Assembly (NCBI GenBank): GCA_005881495.1
Contig: VBHI01000086.1
Coordinates: forward strand, 4,414 to 38,593
Direction of reading: 5' to 3'
DNA length: 34,180 nt
Origin: Chloroflexota bacterium
GTDB taxonomy: Bacteria > Chloroflexota > Ktedonobacteria > Ktedonobacterales > Ktedonobacteraceae
Below the pieces are notes generated by a model. That model had not been told where the DNA came from, made no database searches, and saw nothing but the letters and a program-made list of their open reading frames with translations. A program made the position numbers and the translations under genes. Shown here one piece after another: positions 9,370-18,204 of this stretch; positions within the stretch are counted from its first letter, which is position 1, and each line of letters opens with the position of its first letter.

Positions 9370-10800
9370 TTAATGAGGCAGATCTAACTGATCTGCGGTA
9401 GGCTCTGCTCAGCAGAACCACGATTCGGTAAGGTGGGGCAGCGCTCTGGGAGTGCCGTAGTGTTCCACCGCCTCGGGTACATGCAGATCTTTGCCGATAA
9501 TAGATAGCGTCAAAGCTTTGATGTGGAAGAAGGTTTCGATAGTGTTGGATTTTGCAAGGTCGGCCTCTTCCGTCAATGAGGCAACCTTCTGGTGAAGAGT
9601 GTCTAAACGGGGATCAGGATGTTGCCACTTGTAGGTGAAAGCAGCGGCATCGAGTTCTCGTAGCCACAACTTGCTATCGGGTGAAGCGAGAAGTGCTGAG
9701 CCTGGTGGGATGAGCAAGCGAATCGAAAAGTGGACGGGATCAATCTGTTCGATGAGGTGACGATCTTCAAAAAAGTTCAGCAGCGTGATATAGCTCTCAA
9801 GTGTCTCCCAAGGCGAAAAGGGCATCAGCGATGGGCGCAGAGGTATGCCCACTTGCTCCATCAAATCAAAGGCTTCCGCAACATCTACGGCTGTGTGGCC
9901 TTTGTTGAGGTTGCGCAGGACATTGTCGTTGAGCGATTCGACGGCAGAGACAATAAAGGCGCAGCCCAGGCTTTTCAGTTCTGGCAACAAATGCTGATGC
10001 TTCAGTAAATGCTCGATTTTGATAGTGGCATCAAAAGTGACGCCTGGGAACTCATCATGAAGAGCGCGGGTGATGCGTATGGCGTGTTTGGGACCGTTGA
10101 AGAAATCGGGGTCACCAAAGGTGATGTGTCGAACACCTTGCTCTAGCTGTGCGCGGATATCAGCCAGCACAATCTCGGTTGGTATAGCGAAGAAATGCCC
10201 GTTATAGACCGGAGTAATAGGGCAATGCAGGCACGTATGTTTACAGCCGCGGGTGGTTTCGGCATAGCCAGCCAGCCGCGTAGTGCCATTGGTCTCCAGG
10301 TGGGCGTAGCGTTCAGGCGAGGGCAGATGTTGGCGTGTTGGAACGATGTATGGAGTGCGCTTTATCCAGGGGTCGCTATTGAATTGGTGGGTAGTGACCC
10401 CTGGTATAATCCCAATTTTGCCTTTTTCTAGTGCGGCGACTAAATCGAGGAAGGGGCTTTCATATTCGCCACCAATGGCAGAATCGATGGTATCCTGTAA
10501 CAAGTAATCAGCATTGAGAAACGCGTAGAGACCGTAGAAACAGATATGAGCGGACGGGTTGATCGAACGCACACGCAGCGCAATACGCTGCCCCAGTCGT
10601 AGTGCGGTGTGCATTGGCACAGAAATAGCGACTAATTGTGCTCGACTCATCGCTTCTTCGGTCAATGTATCAACAGCGGTATCTACGGCGGCAGGTGCGT
10701 AGCCGGCCTGTTGAAGCATTGCATACAGTGAGGCAAGATGAAATGGCTGGTGACCTAGTTCATAGCATGAAACAAGTAAGATATCGCCGGGGGATCTCAT
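9370..10800 (-). CDS. B12-type radical SAM selenoprotein, CUAEP-tail family (TGA read as Sec)
   Basis: The N-terminal ~125 residues form a cobalamin-binding-like Rossmann region (DILLVSCYELG...), followed by a radical SAM domain with the 4Fe-4S motif CKHTCLHC (Cys186, Cys190, Cys193). The frame reaches TGA at 9409-9411 after WFC. Reading on gives Ala-Glu-Pro, then nine more residues to TAA at 9370-9372. The tail is therefore C-U-A-E-P, matching the known CUAEP/CCAEP-tail radical SAM (seleno)protein family, with Sec at residue 464 of 476. A SECIS-like hairpin lies within the tail. Simple annotation would stop at 9409 and lose 13 residues. The start overlaps the yggX stop by ATGA, implying coupled translation. 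Function and substrate are unknown. selA/B/C/D must lie elsewhere. Confidence 0.9.
9378..9411 (-). promoter_or_regulatory. Bacterial SECIS-like element after the UGA codon
   Basis: On the mRNA the UGA (9411-9409) is followed by 12 bases and then a hairpin: GCAGATC (9396-9390), loop AGUUA, GATCTGC (9384-9378), a perfect 7-bp stem. The loop begins about 22 bases from the UGA and has G at its second position. Both fit published rules for bacterial SECIS elements, which recruit SelB. The hairpin lies within coding sequence. Confidence 0.75.
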
Positions 10801-11150
10801 TTCTTGCGTGAAGCTCCGCCACCGCCTTTACTACTCGGTGCGCCACCTTTGGCGCCTGCTGTTGCGGGGGTCTCCATACTTTCTGTTTCCGGCACCCAAC
10901 CTTCTGGCATTTTAGCCTCGGAGCCAAAGAAGAATTCTTCCATTTGTTCGCGCAGTAATTTGCGTGCTTCCGGATCAGCCATGTTCAGGCCATAGTGGTT
11001 GATAATGAGCGTACTTTGAGCTGGCCACATGTCATAGGCTTGTTTTGATATATTCTCATAGATGCGCTGACCCAGTTCACCAGGAAAAGGAGGTTTATCC
11101 AGACCTGGTAGCTCGAGTCCCAGTTTGACACATTTCACGATTCGTGCCAT
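10797..11150 (-). CDS. YggX-family Fe(2+)-trafficking/oxidative-damage protection protein with extra tail
   Basis: 117 residues. Residues 1-~90 match the YggX family: conserved Cys7, PGELGQRIYENISKQAYDMW, then the LIINHYGLNMADPEARKLL block. In enterobacteria YggX protects Fe-S clusters and labile iron. Here an extra tail of ~27 residues (about 91-117) is rich in Gly, Ser, Ala and Lys and ends GGGGASRKK; the E. coli protein lacks it. Start ATG 11150 has AGGAG eight bases upstream; the longer frame to 11171 adds seven residues. It is the first gene of an operon with the radical SAM selenoprotein and overlaps it by ATGA, so iron or Fe-S supply to that enzyme, or being its substrate, are both plausible. 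Confidence 0.88.
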   Translation of the reverse strand: MARIVKCVKLGLELPGLDKPPFPGELGQRIYENISKQAYDMWPAQSTLIINHYGLNMADPEARKLLREQMEEFFFGSEAKMPEGWVPETESMETPATAGAKGGAPSSKGGGGASRKK

Positions 11151-11230
11151 GATAGATACTCCTAAATGCAAAATGCGATATGTTCTGTCTGGTATAGATA
11201 CTACAAGATGTGGAGACTTCTGTCAAATCA

Positions 11231-12169
11231 ATGAAACGTCCGCCCCGTGTAATGTTTTTCGGGATGCCAGGGAGTTTTTCGCAACCTTCTCTACGCGCAC
11301 TCTTAAATAACGGTATAGAGGTCTGCGCAGTAATTATCCCCGCTATTCACGATCGCGCTGCTAGAGCTGATCAGCCAGCACTTTATCGCCGAGAACGGCT
11401 TCGTCCAGCCAGTTCTACGCTACCAATGCTTCACTCATCGCTCGAAAGCACTATTGTACAACTGGCATGGCAGCGAGAAATACCCTTGTGGGAAGTATAT
11501 CGTCTGTCAGATCCTACCACCGTCTCAACTTTTGCAGATTATCAACCAGATGTCGTGTGCGTAGCCTGCTTTTCGCTGCGTATTCCACGTGCCATTTTGG
11601 AGATACCGCGCCTGGGCTGCCTCAATGTCCATCCCTCACTGTTGCCTGCAAATCGAGGTCCGGTACCTTTGTTCTGGACATTCCGACAGGGATGCGAACA
11701 CACAGGAGTGACCATCCATCTTATGGATGAAGGTATGGATAGTGGTGATATCCTGGCGCAGGAGGTGATAGAGGTATTGAGCGGTATGAGTTATGCGCAG
11801 TTAGAGTTGGAGTGCGCCTTGCACGGCGGAGATTTACTTGCCGATACAATCTGGAAAATGTATCAGGGTGATACAAAACCAATGCCCCAGGACGAGAGCA
11901 TGAGCAGTTATCATGGATTTCCCGGTGATGAAAATTACATTGTGCCTGTCGCCGAATGGGATTGTGTCCATGTGTATAACTTTATATGTGGTGTAGTGGG
12001 CTGGGGTGGACCGATTGTACTGCAAATCCAAGGTGAATATATGATAGTACGAAAAGCTATTTCCTATAGCCATGAGAATATATGCGAGACATCTGGCGGG
12101 AATTATTGCTGGCGCGGTGAAGAATTATGGATTCGCTGCAAATCGGGATGGGTTGCGGTAGAGAGATGA
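11231..12169 (+). CDS. Formyltransferase, methionyl-tRNA formyltransferase-like
   Basis: About 312 residues. The N-terminal Rossmann-like domain (RVMFFGMPGSFSQPSLRAL) carries the catalytic formyltransferase block NVHPSLLPANRG, with the conserved Asn and His, and HLMDEGMDSGDILAQ with the conserved Asp. A C-terminal domain of ~100 residues resembles the OB-like domain of Fmt. It transfers a formyl group from 10-formyltetrahydrofolate; the acceptor could be Met-tRNA or an amino sugar or amine. It is divergent from yggX across ~80 bases. ATG 11231 is chosen because homology starts there; GTG 11210 in frame is possible. Neither has a strong ribosome binding site. Confidence 0.8.
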   Translation: MKRPPRVMFFGMPGSFSQPSLRALLNNGIEVCAVIIPAIHDRAARADQPALYRRERLRPASSTLPMLHSSLESTIVQLAWQREIPLWEVYRLSDPTTVSTFADYQPDVVCVACFSLRIPRAILEIPRLGCLNVHPSLLPANRGPVPLFWTFRQGCEHTGVTIHLMDEGMDSGDILAQEVIEVLSGMSYAQLELECALHGGDLLADTIWKMYQGDTKPMPQDESMSSYHGFPGDENYIVPVAEWDCVHVYNFICGVVGWGGPIVLQIQGEYMIVRKAISYSHENICETSGGNYCWRGEELWIRCKSGWVAVER

Positions 12170-12319
12170 ACATCATTGAGTGGTGGATGATATTTCGTCT
12201 GAAACGTGGTCTGGAGTTTCATCTAAAAGAGCTACTCGACGGAAGCAGCGCTCTATGGTATCATCATGTAGCATGACATGGATACTGTTTTTCTTGTGGA
12301 AGTAGAGTAGGATTGCGCT

Positions 12320-15300
12320 GTGTATCTCAAACGTTTGGAAATGCTGGGTTTTAAAAGCTTTGCTGTAAAGACCTCGTTGGAGTTTAGTACGGGCATTACG
12401 GCTGTAGTAGGGCCGAATGGAGCAGGTAAATCGAACGTCGCTGACGCAATGCGTTGGGTTTTGGGCGAGCAAAGTATGCGTCAGCTGCGCGGCAAGAAAA
12501 GTGATGACATAATCTTCTCCGGAGGTCATGGCAAAGCCGCGCTAGGTATGGCGGAAGTGTCGCTGACACTGGATAATAGTACTGGCTGGGTACCCTCAGA
12601 ATATAGCGAAATTACTGTGATGCGCCGCAGCTTTCGCTCAGGTGAAAATGAATACCTCATCAATAAGCAAAAAGTTCGCCTAAGAGACGTGGTACTACTC
12701 CTTGCTCAGGCGCGTATTGGCCACGATTCGTATACCGTAGTTGGCCAGGGTTTGATCGATGCCGCTTTGAGTTTGCGTGCGGAAGAACGTCGCGGCTTAT
12801 TTGAAGATGCCGCGGGTATACGTCCGTTCCAGGTACAACGTGCAGATGCGGAGAGCCGACTGCGCCAGACTGAACATAATTTAGAACGTCTACGAGATAT
12901 CGTAGGCGAGATTGAGCCGCACCTGGGACCTTTAGAAGAGCAAGCGCGCCGCGCCGTTGAGTTCAGGCAATTGCAGAGTGAATTGCAAGAAGTACTACTG
13001 ACCTGGTATGCCCTCCAATGGAGACGCTTGCGCGCTAACAAAGAGCGAACAGAGCTAGCGGAAAAAGAGCAGGAGGTGAAAGTACGGAATCTGGAACTGG
13101 CTATTCAGGCTGCCGATGAGAGAGGAAATGACCTTCGCGCTCAACGACAACAGATCCTTACTTCCATAGCGGAATGTCGTAAGGTTTGTGCCGAAGCGAA
13201 CGACAGGATCCAGAAGATTGAGCGCGAACTGGCTGTAGGTGAGGAGCGTATTACTGGCTTAACCCGTCAAAGTAGCGATCAGCAGCACGAGGAGCGCCGG
13301 CTAAGAGAACTTTTGCTTACGCTACAGCAGCGGATTATTGACCAGGAAGAGCAGTGTGATCTAGCTGATGAGGCAGTAGATACCAGAGCTGCCTCTGTTG
13401 CCGGTCTCGAGCAACAGGTGGTCAGGGTACAAAAGGACTACGAGGTTAATGAGCGGCGATTGCGTACGGCGCAATGGGACGCCAACAGAAACAACTCGGA
13501 GAGCGTAATCGTACCCTTGCTGCTCGTAGAGATAGCATAGCTCAAACTCAACAATCGTTACGCTCCCTTGAAACGCGACTTGTTGAGGAACGGTTGAGCC
13601 TGGAAACGGCGCGCAAAGAAGAGCAACAGATAGCAAAGCGCAAACAGGCTTTAGGACGGGCTATTGCCGAAGCACAACAGGAGTTTGAGCGTTTACAATC
13701 TGCTGTTACTGAAGCAGAGAGGCAGAGGCGTAGCGTTGCTGACCGCCTGAGTATGCTGAAAAACTGGCGTCAGAGTTTGAGTGGATATACAGATGGAGTC
13801 CGCGCACTCCTGCGTGCTCCAGCAGATAAGGTAAGCGGTCTTATTGGCCCTGTTCCTCAACTTGGTATCGCTGCTTCTGGTTTAGAGATAGCGATGGAGG
13901 CAGCGCTAGGTCCATATGTACAGGCGGTTGTTGTACAAACATACGATGATGCTCAAAACTGCCTCCATTATTTGCAGGAAGCCAAACTGGGGAAGGCGAT
14001 GGTTGTGTGGATGGAGGGAATGGGAGGGGAGGATGAAGTGAGTGAGGAAGAGATTCAGGTCGCAGAGGAAGTGCTCAATAGTTATCTCGCAGAAAGACAG
14101 GGACCGGGCGACCACGAGGGATCGCCCAGGGCGGGGCAAGCCCCGCCCCTACTATGGACGATGAAGGGAAGCAGGGATGAAAGGGAGTATCGGGTCCCTA
14201 CAGAGCGGGTGGTTGGCTTAGCCTGGCGCTGTATACAATGTGATCAGCAGTATCTGCCTCTCTTTCGTAGATTGCTACTGGGAGCCGTGCTGGTGAAAAA
14301 TGTGCAGGTAGCTCAAGAACTGCTAGCCTGGACGGTATCACGTGGTTTCTCTCAGGGCGGGGCAAGCCCGGGCGGGGCAAGCCCGGCCCCTACAGGTATT
14401 TCCAGGGATGCAAGGGGGTATCTGCCTTTCCAGATGATGGTAACGCTCAGAGGTCAAGTGCTGCACCGCGATGGCTGGTTGGTGGGTGGAAGTGGTAAGG
14501 ATGGTAGTCAACAAGGGTTAATGGCCTATGAGCGAGAACTGCACGAACTTCCTCAGCTACTGAGTGAGCACGTTGCGCTCGTTAATCAACTGAATAATAT
14601 GCTCAATGAGGTGCAGTATGCTCAGGATGGGCGTCGTATAGAGCAAACCACTGTGGATAAAGAGCTGCAGAAAATAGTGGCTCGTATCAACGAACTGAAC
14701 AGAGTGGTGGTCTCCACACAGCAAGAACAGGAACGCTTGCAGACAGAACTACGCCTGGCGAATTCTATAGAACAACAGGTGGCAGCCGAAGTAATTGGTT
14801 TGGAGCAGGAGGTACAGGCCGCCCAGGAGCGTGTTCGGGTGCATGAGAAGTCACAGCGTGAGATAACGGTCCAGGTTGAGGAACTTCAGCACGAAATAGA
14901 GGAACGCGCTATTGCCTATCGACGCCAGCAAGATGAACTTGGGCAAGGGCGTACTGCTCTAGCAGTGAAACGGCAAGAAGCCAGGTCTTTGCGCCAGCAA
15001 CTGAGCATGTTCCAGGCGCAGGCACACGACCATAAATTGCAGATAGAGCAACAGAAGGGACGAATAGCAGAGACTGAAAAGCAGCAACACCTGGTAGAGG
15101 AGACAATAAAATCGTGCCGCCAGGAACTGGAAAGAGCTGCTACAGAGGCCCGTGCTTTCACTCATGAGTTGCGACAAGTAGAGGAACAGTCAAGTGAGAT
15201 TGAACGACAGCTGATGGCTTTGGAGCAACAGACGGCGCAATTACGACACACGTTGACGGAATTGGAGGGGGTATACCGTCGTTGCTTGCTGGAGAGTCAG

Positions 15301-16245
15301 AAAGCGCAGGACGCTGTAGATATCTTATTGGAACAATTGCACGAAGAGATGGGCGTCACGGACCCTCACGAACTGAGCGGTTATGCTACGGGGCGACCAC
15401 AGGGGATCGCCCTGGGCGGGGCAAGCCCGGTCCCTACTATGGACGGTGCCAGTGATCATAACAATCCAGAAACTGGAGAGTCGATGGTGCATCATGAGGA
15501 ACGCACGTCCGCTGATCCAGAAGTATTGTCTGAAGAGGAGGAAGGGCAGTTGCGCAAACTGAGGCGGCGGGTTGATAGTTTGCGAGGGCGTCTCAAGGTA
15601 TTGGGCGGCTGTGACCCTGATGCGCCCCAACAATATGCAGAAACACGCGCGCGCTTCGAGTTTCTTTCGTTACAGATTGTGGATATGGAACAGGCGGCGC
15701 TGCATCTGCGCTCGATTATTGGGCAGCTTGATGTGACGATGGCGCGACAATTTGAGGCGACATTTCAATCGGTAAATGCACGTTTCCGCGAACACTTCAT
15801 TACGCTTTTCAATGGTGGTAGCGCGCGCCTTGAGCTGACAGTCGCGAAGCCTGACGAAGATGAGAGCGTGATGCCCTCAAGCATGCCCGCCGGCGTGGAG
15901 GTCATTGTACAGCCGCCTGGCAAAAAAATCCAGGATTTGTCGCTCCTCTCCGGTGGGGAGCGGGCCCTTGTCTCAGCAGCTCTGCTCTTTTCGTTGTTAG
16001 AGATCAACCCCCCTCCATTTTGCTTGCTGGACGAGGTAGATGCGGCCCTTGACGAATCTAATGTGGTGCGCTTCTGCGACATTCTGAAATGCCTGGCTCA
16101 ACGTACGCAATTCATCATGATTACCCATAACAGGGTGACAATGACGTCGGCACAGGTCATCTATGGAGTTTCCATGGGCGGAGATAGTATTTCCCGGTTG
16201 CTCTCAATGAAACTTGAAGAGGCTCCTGCTGTTGGCGATAGGTAG
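12320..16245 (+). CDS. smc: Chromosome segregation protein SMC, interrupted by a -1 frameshift
   Basis: The N-terminal head is in 12320-13540: GTG start after AGGA, YLKRLEMLGFKSF, Walker A GPNGAGKS at residues 31-38. The rest is in 13474-16245 in another frame: coiled coil, hinge, second coiled coil, C-terminal head with signature LSLLSGGERALVSAALLFSLL and Walker B LLDEVDAALDE. SMC binds and loops DNA with ScpA/ScpB. The shift must fall at 13453-13537, in the first coiled coil. One missing base near the A run at 13489-13491 restores a smooth coiled coil, so I favour a sequence error, although a real mutation or frameshifting is possible. The repaired length is ~1309 residues against a usual ~1180; three palindromic repeats account for part of the excess (see repeats). 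Confidence 0.92.
14106..14160 (+). repeat. GC-rich double-hairpin repeat inside smc, copy 1
   Basis: Two hairpins: GGGCGA/TCGCCC, then GGGCGGGGCAAGCCCCGCCC (9-bp stem, AA loop), followed by CTACTATGGACG. It lies in the hinge-coding part and is read as Gly-Asp-His-Glu-Gly-Ser-Pro..., a frame different from copies 2 and 3. Confidence 0.85.
14355..14393 (+). repeat. GC-rich repeat inside smc, copy 2, with an internal tandem duplication
   Basis: Second-hairpin part only. The 15-base unit GGCGGGGCAAGCCCG occurs twice in tandem (14356-14370, 14371-14385), followed by GCCCCTAC. It is translated as Gly-Gly-Ala-Ser-Pro twice. It also lies in the hinge-coding region. Confidence 0.8.
15390..15446 (+). 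repeat. GC-rich double-hairpin repeat inside smc, copy 3
   Basis: Nearly the same element as copy 1 (GGGCGACCAC, GGATCGCCCTGGGCGGGG, CTACTATGGACGG). It lies in the second coiled-coil arm before the C-terminal head and is read one frame away from copy 1 (Gly-Arg-Pro-Gln-Gly-Ile...). Confidence 0.85.
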
Positions 16246-16259
16246 AAATAGCCATGCAG

Positions 16260-17477
16260 CTATAATTCCTCTAAAGCTTTGACCAGGGTATCTATCTCTT
16301 CCTCTGTGTTGTAAAATCCCGTTGAAACGCGGAGGGATTTCAATGAAGGGATATTGCGGATATAAATATTGTGTTTCTTTTGAAGTTTGATTACGACGTC
16401 TGTCTCATCCCGTCCCTCTAATCTAAATGAAATGAGACCGCTAGCGCCTGCTACTGGTGTAAGCATGGTGAGGCCAGGAATAGCTTTGAGTGCGGAATAA
16501 GTGTATCTACTCAGCGAGGAGACGCGGGTGAATAGCCACGGGTAGCCGACTGTTTCCTCCAGCCATTGCAATGCTGCTGCCTGGCCCGCTATAGCTGCCG
16601 GGTGGGCGCCGCCCATTTCGAAGCGCTGAGCATTCTTTTTCAATGTCCACTCGACTCCCTCTTCATGCTCGATAGAGGGATATCCGACGTAAGTGGAATG
16701 GATAGCGTTGAGAGCCTCGCGACTGACATACAGTGCTCCAGTGCCATCTGGCCCACAGAGCCATTTCTGCATCGGAATGGCATAGTAATCAGCTCCAAGC
16801 GCTTTCACATCAACTGGTATTGCTCCAGCGGACTGGGCGCCATCAACTAAGACGGGTATACCATATTCGCGACCCATATAACAGATTTCGCTCACATTTA
16901 CCAGCGCACCAGTTGTCCAGAGGACATGGGAAAGAACGATTAAGCGCGTGCGGGGAGTGACAAGATCTGCGATGGCTTTGAGTGCCGGTCGCTCGCCGGC
17001 AGTACCTATATCGGCAAAGCGGAGTGTAATGCTGAACCTATCACGTATCTGGTAGAGTGGCCCGAGTGCATTATAGTGCTCATGGTTGGTCGTAATGACT
17101 TCATCGCCCTGCTGCCAGTTCAGGCCATAGCTGACAATATTCATGCCTTCCCCAGTGTTTCCGGTGAGCGCAATCTCGCTTACATCTGCATTAAGCAGGT
17201 GTGCAACACTCCTGCGGGCGTTATCGTAAATGGCATGAATAGCCTCCCAGGCGGCTGCTCCAAGCCGTCCTTGAGTGTACTCACCCTGGAGACGTTGCTG
17301 CATGGCCTGAAGCGCACTGGTCGGCAGTGGACCAAAAGTTCCTGCATTAAAATATAGCTGCGAAGTGGTGGCAGGCATTTCCTGGCGAATGCGGTGGATA
17401 TGTGTATCGTGTGTTTGGTCGGGCAATTCAAGGCTCCTTTGTTGGTTCTGGTAGAGGTTGTTGTTATATGTTAGCAT
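16260..17477 (-). CDS. Class V PLP aminotransferase (cysteine desulfurase/epimerase-like)
   Basis: 405 residues. The fold-type I PLP enzyme starts at about residue 41 with LYFNAGTFGPLP. It has VLVDGAQSAGAIPVDV (PLP Asp212 and Gln215) and the PLP lysine in MQKWLCGPDGTGALY (Lys238). No active-site Cys loop of a true cysteine desulfurase is obvious near the C-terminus, so an isopenicillin-N-epimerase-like or selenocysteine-lyase-like activity is possible. It is convergent with smc across 14 bases and divergent from the GNAT gene. The true start could be Met34 (MPATTSQLYFN), because the first 33 residues look unconserved. Confidence 0.85.
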   Translation of the reverse strand: MLTYNNNLYQNQQRSLELPDQTHDTHIHRIRQEMPATTSQLYFNAGTFGPLPTSALQAMQQRLQGEYTQGRLGAAAWEAIHAIYDNARRSVAHLLNADVSEIALTGNTGEGMNIVSYGLNWQQGDEVITTNHEHYNALGPLYQIRDRFSITLRFADIGTAGERPALKAIADLVTPRTRLIVLSHVLWTTGALVNVSEICYMGREYGIPVLVDGAQSAGAIPVDVKALGADYYAIPMQKWLCGPDGTGALYVSREALNAIHSTYVGYPSIEHEEGVEWTLKKNAQRFEMGGAHPAAIAGQAAALQWLEETVGYPWLFTRVSSLSRYTYSALKAIPGLTMLTPVAGASGLISFRLEGRDETDVVIKLQKKHNIYIRNIPSLKSLRVSTGFYNTEEEIDTLVKALEEL

Positions 17478-17552
17478 GTAATCGTAGACTGTGCTGACCC
17501 TGGCTACACATACTATGATTATACTTTACCGAAAGGGCTAAAGCACACTTTC

Positions 17553-18086
17553 ATGCGCATACGAAATTATCGACAGGTAGATATCCCTACCCTCAATGAG
17601 TTGCTGCAACTGTCAGGCGAAATGGATGGCTTTGAAACGATAGACATGCTTGATTTTGAGACATGGCTGATGGATCCTGAACTCGAAGCGGCATACAAAG
17701 TATTTGTGATTACCGATGACGATGAGTCGAACGAGTGGGGACAGGGCGGGACTCTGGAGGGTGTCGAAGGTGAAATTGTCGGTTTTACGGCTCTACGAAT
17801 GTACGAAGATACTCGTGCTTACCATTTTCTTTGCCGGGGCACGGTACATCCACAGTATCGAAGACAAAATGCTGGTCGCTCGCTGTTGATCTGCGCGCTT
17901 AACTATGCACGAATCGCTTCTGCAGAATTTGAGTTTGAAGCGGAAGAGGAAGGACGGCCTATTTACCTTGAAGCACTGCTTCCTCTTCGTGACCCAGCTT
18001 CAGTCAACTTGGCGATGAAGTGCGAAATGCACCCGACAGACGAGCCGTTGGTAAAAGGGATGAAACTGTATCGCCGCGAGCTATAA
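17553..18086 (+). CDS. GNAT-family N-acetyltransferase
   Basis: 177 residues. The acetyl-CoA-binding motif A is visible as RGTVHPQYRRQNAGRSLL (about residues 95-112), after beta strands containing EIVGFTALRMYED. These enzymes transfer an acetyl group to amines, amino acids or peptides; the target here is unknown. An Asp/Glu-rich insert lies before motif A (about 50-75). It is convergent with the ThyX-like gene. Confidence 0.8.
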   Translation: MRIRNYRQVDIPTLNELLQLSGEMDGFETIDMLDFETWLMDPELEAAYKVFVITDDDESNEWGQGGTLEGVEGEIVGFTALRMYEDTRAYHFLCRGTVHPQYRRQNAGRSLLICALNYARIASAEFEFEAEEEGRPIYLEALLPLRDPASVNLAMKCEMHPTDEPLVKGMKLYRREL

Positions 18087-18204
18087 ATTGCGATACCACT
18101 GTTAACTTCTATCGAAAAATTCCTCTCGGCTCGTGGGATCTGGTTTCTTCAACAATCGCATTGCAGAAAGATACGGATCAAACGTTGCCAGAAGTTGGTT
18201 AGCT

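Noticed and set aside
14106..14160. GC-rich hairpins in smc as terminators or a CRISPR
   Set aside because: No T tract follows, the copies are far apart and irregularly spaced, and the gene stays open through all of them.
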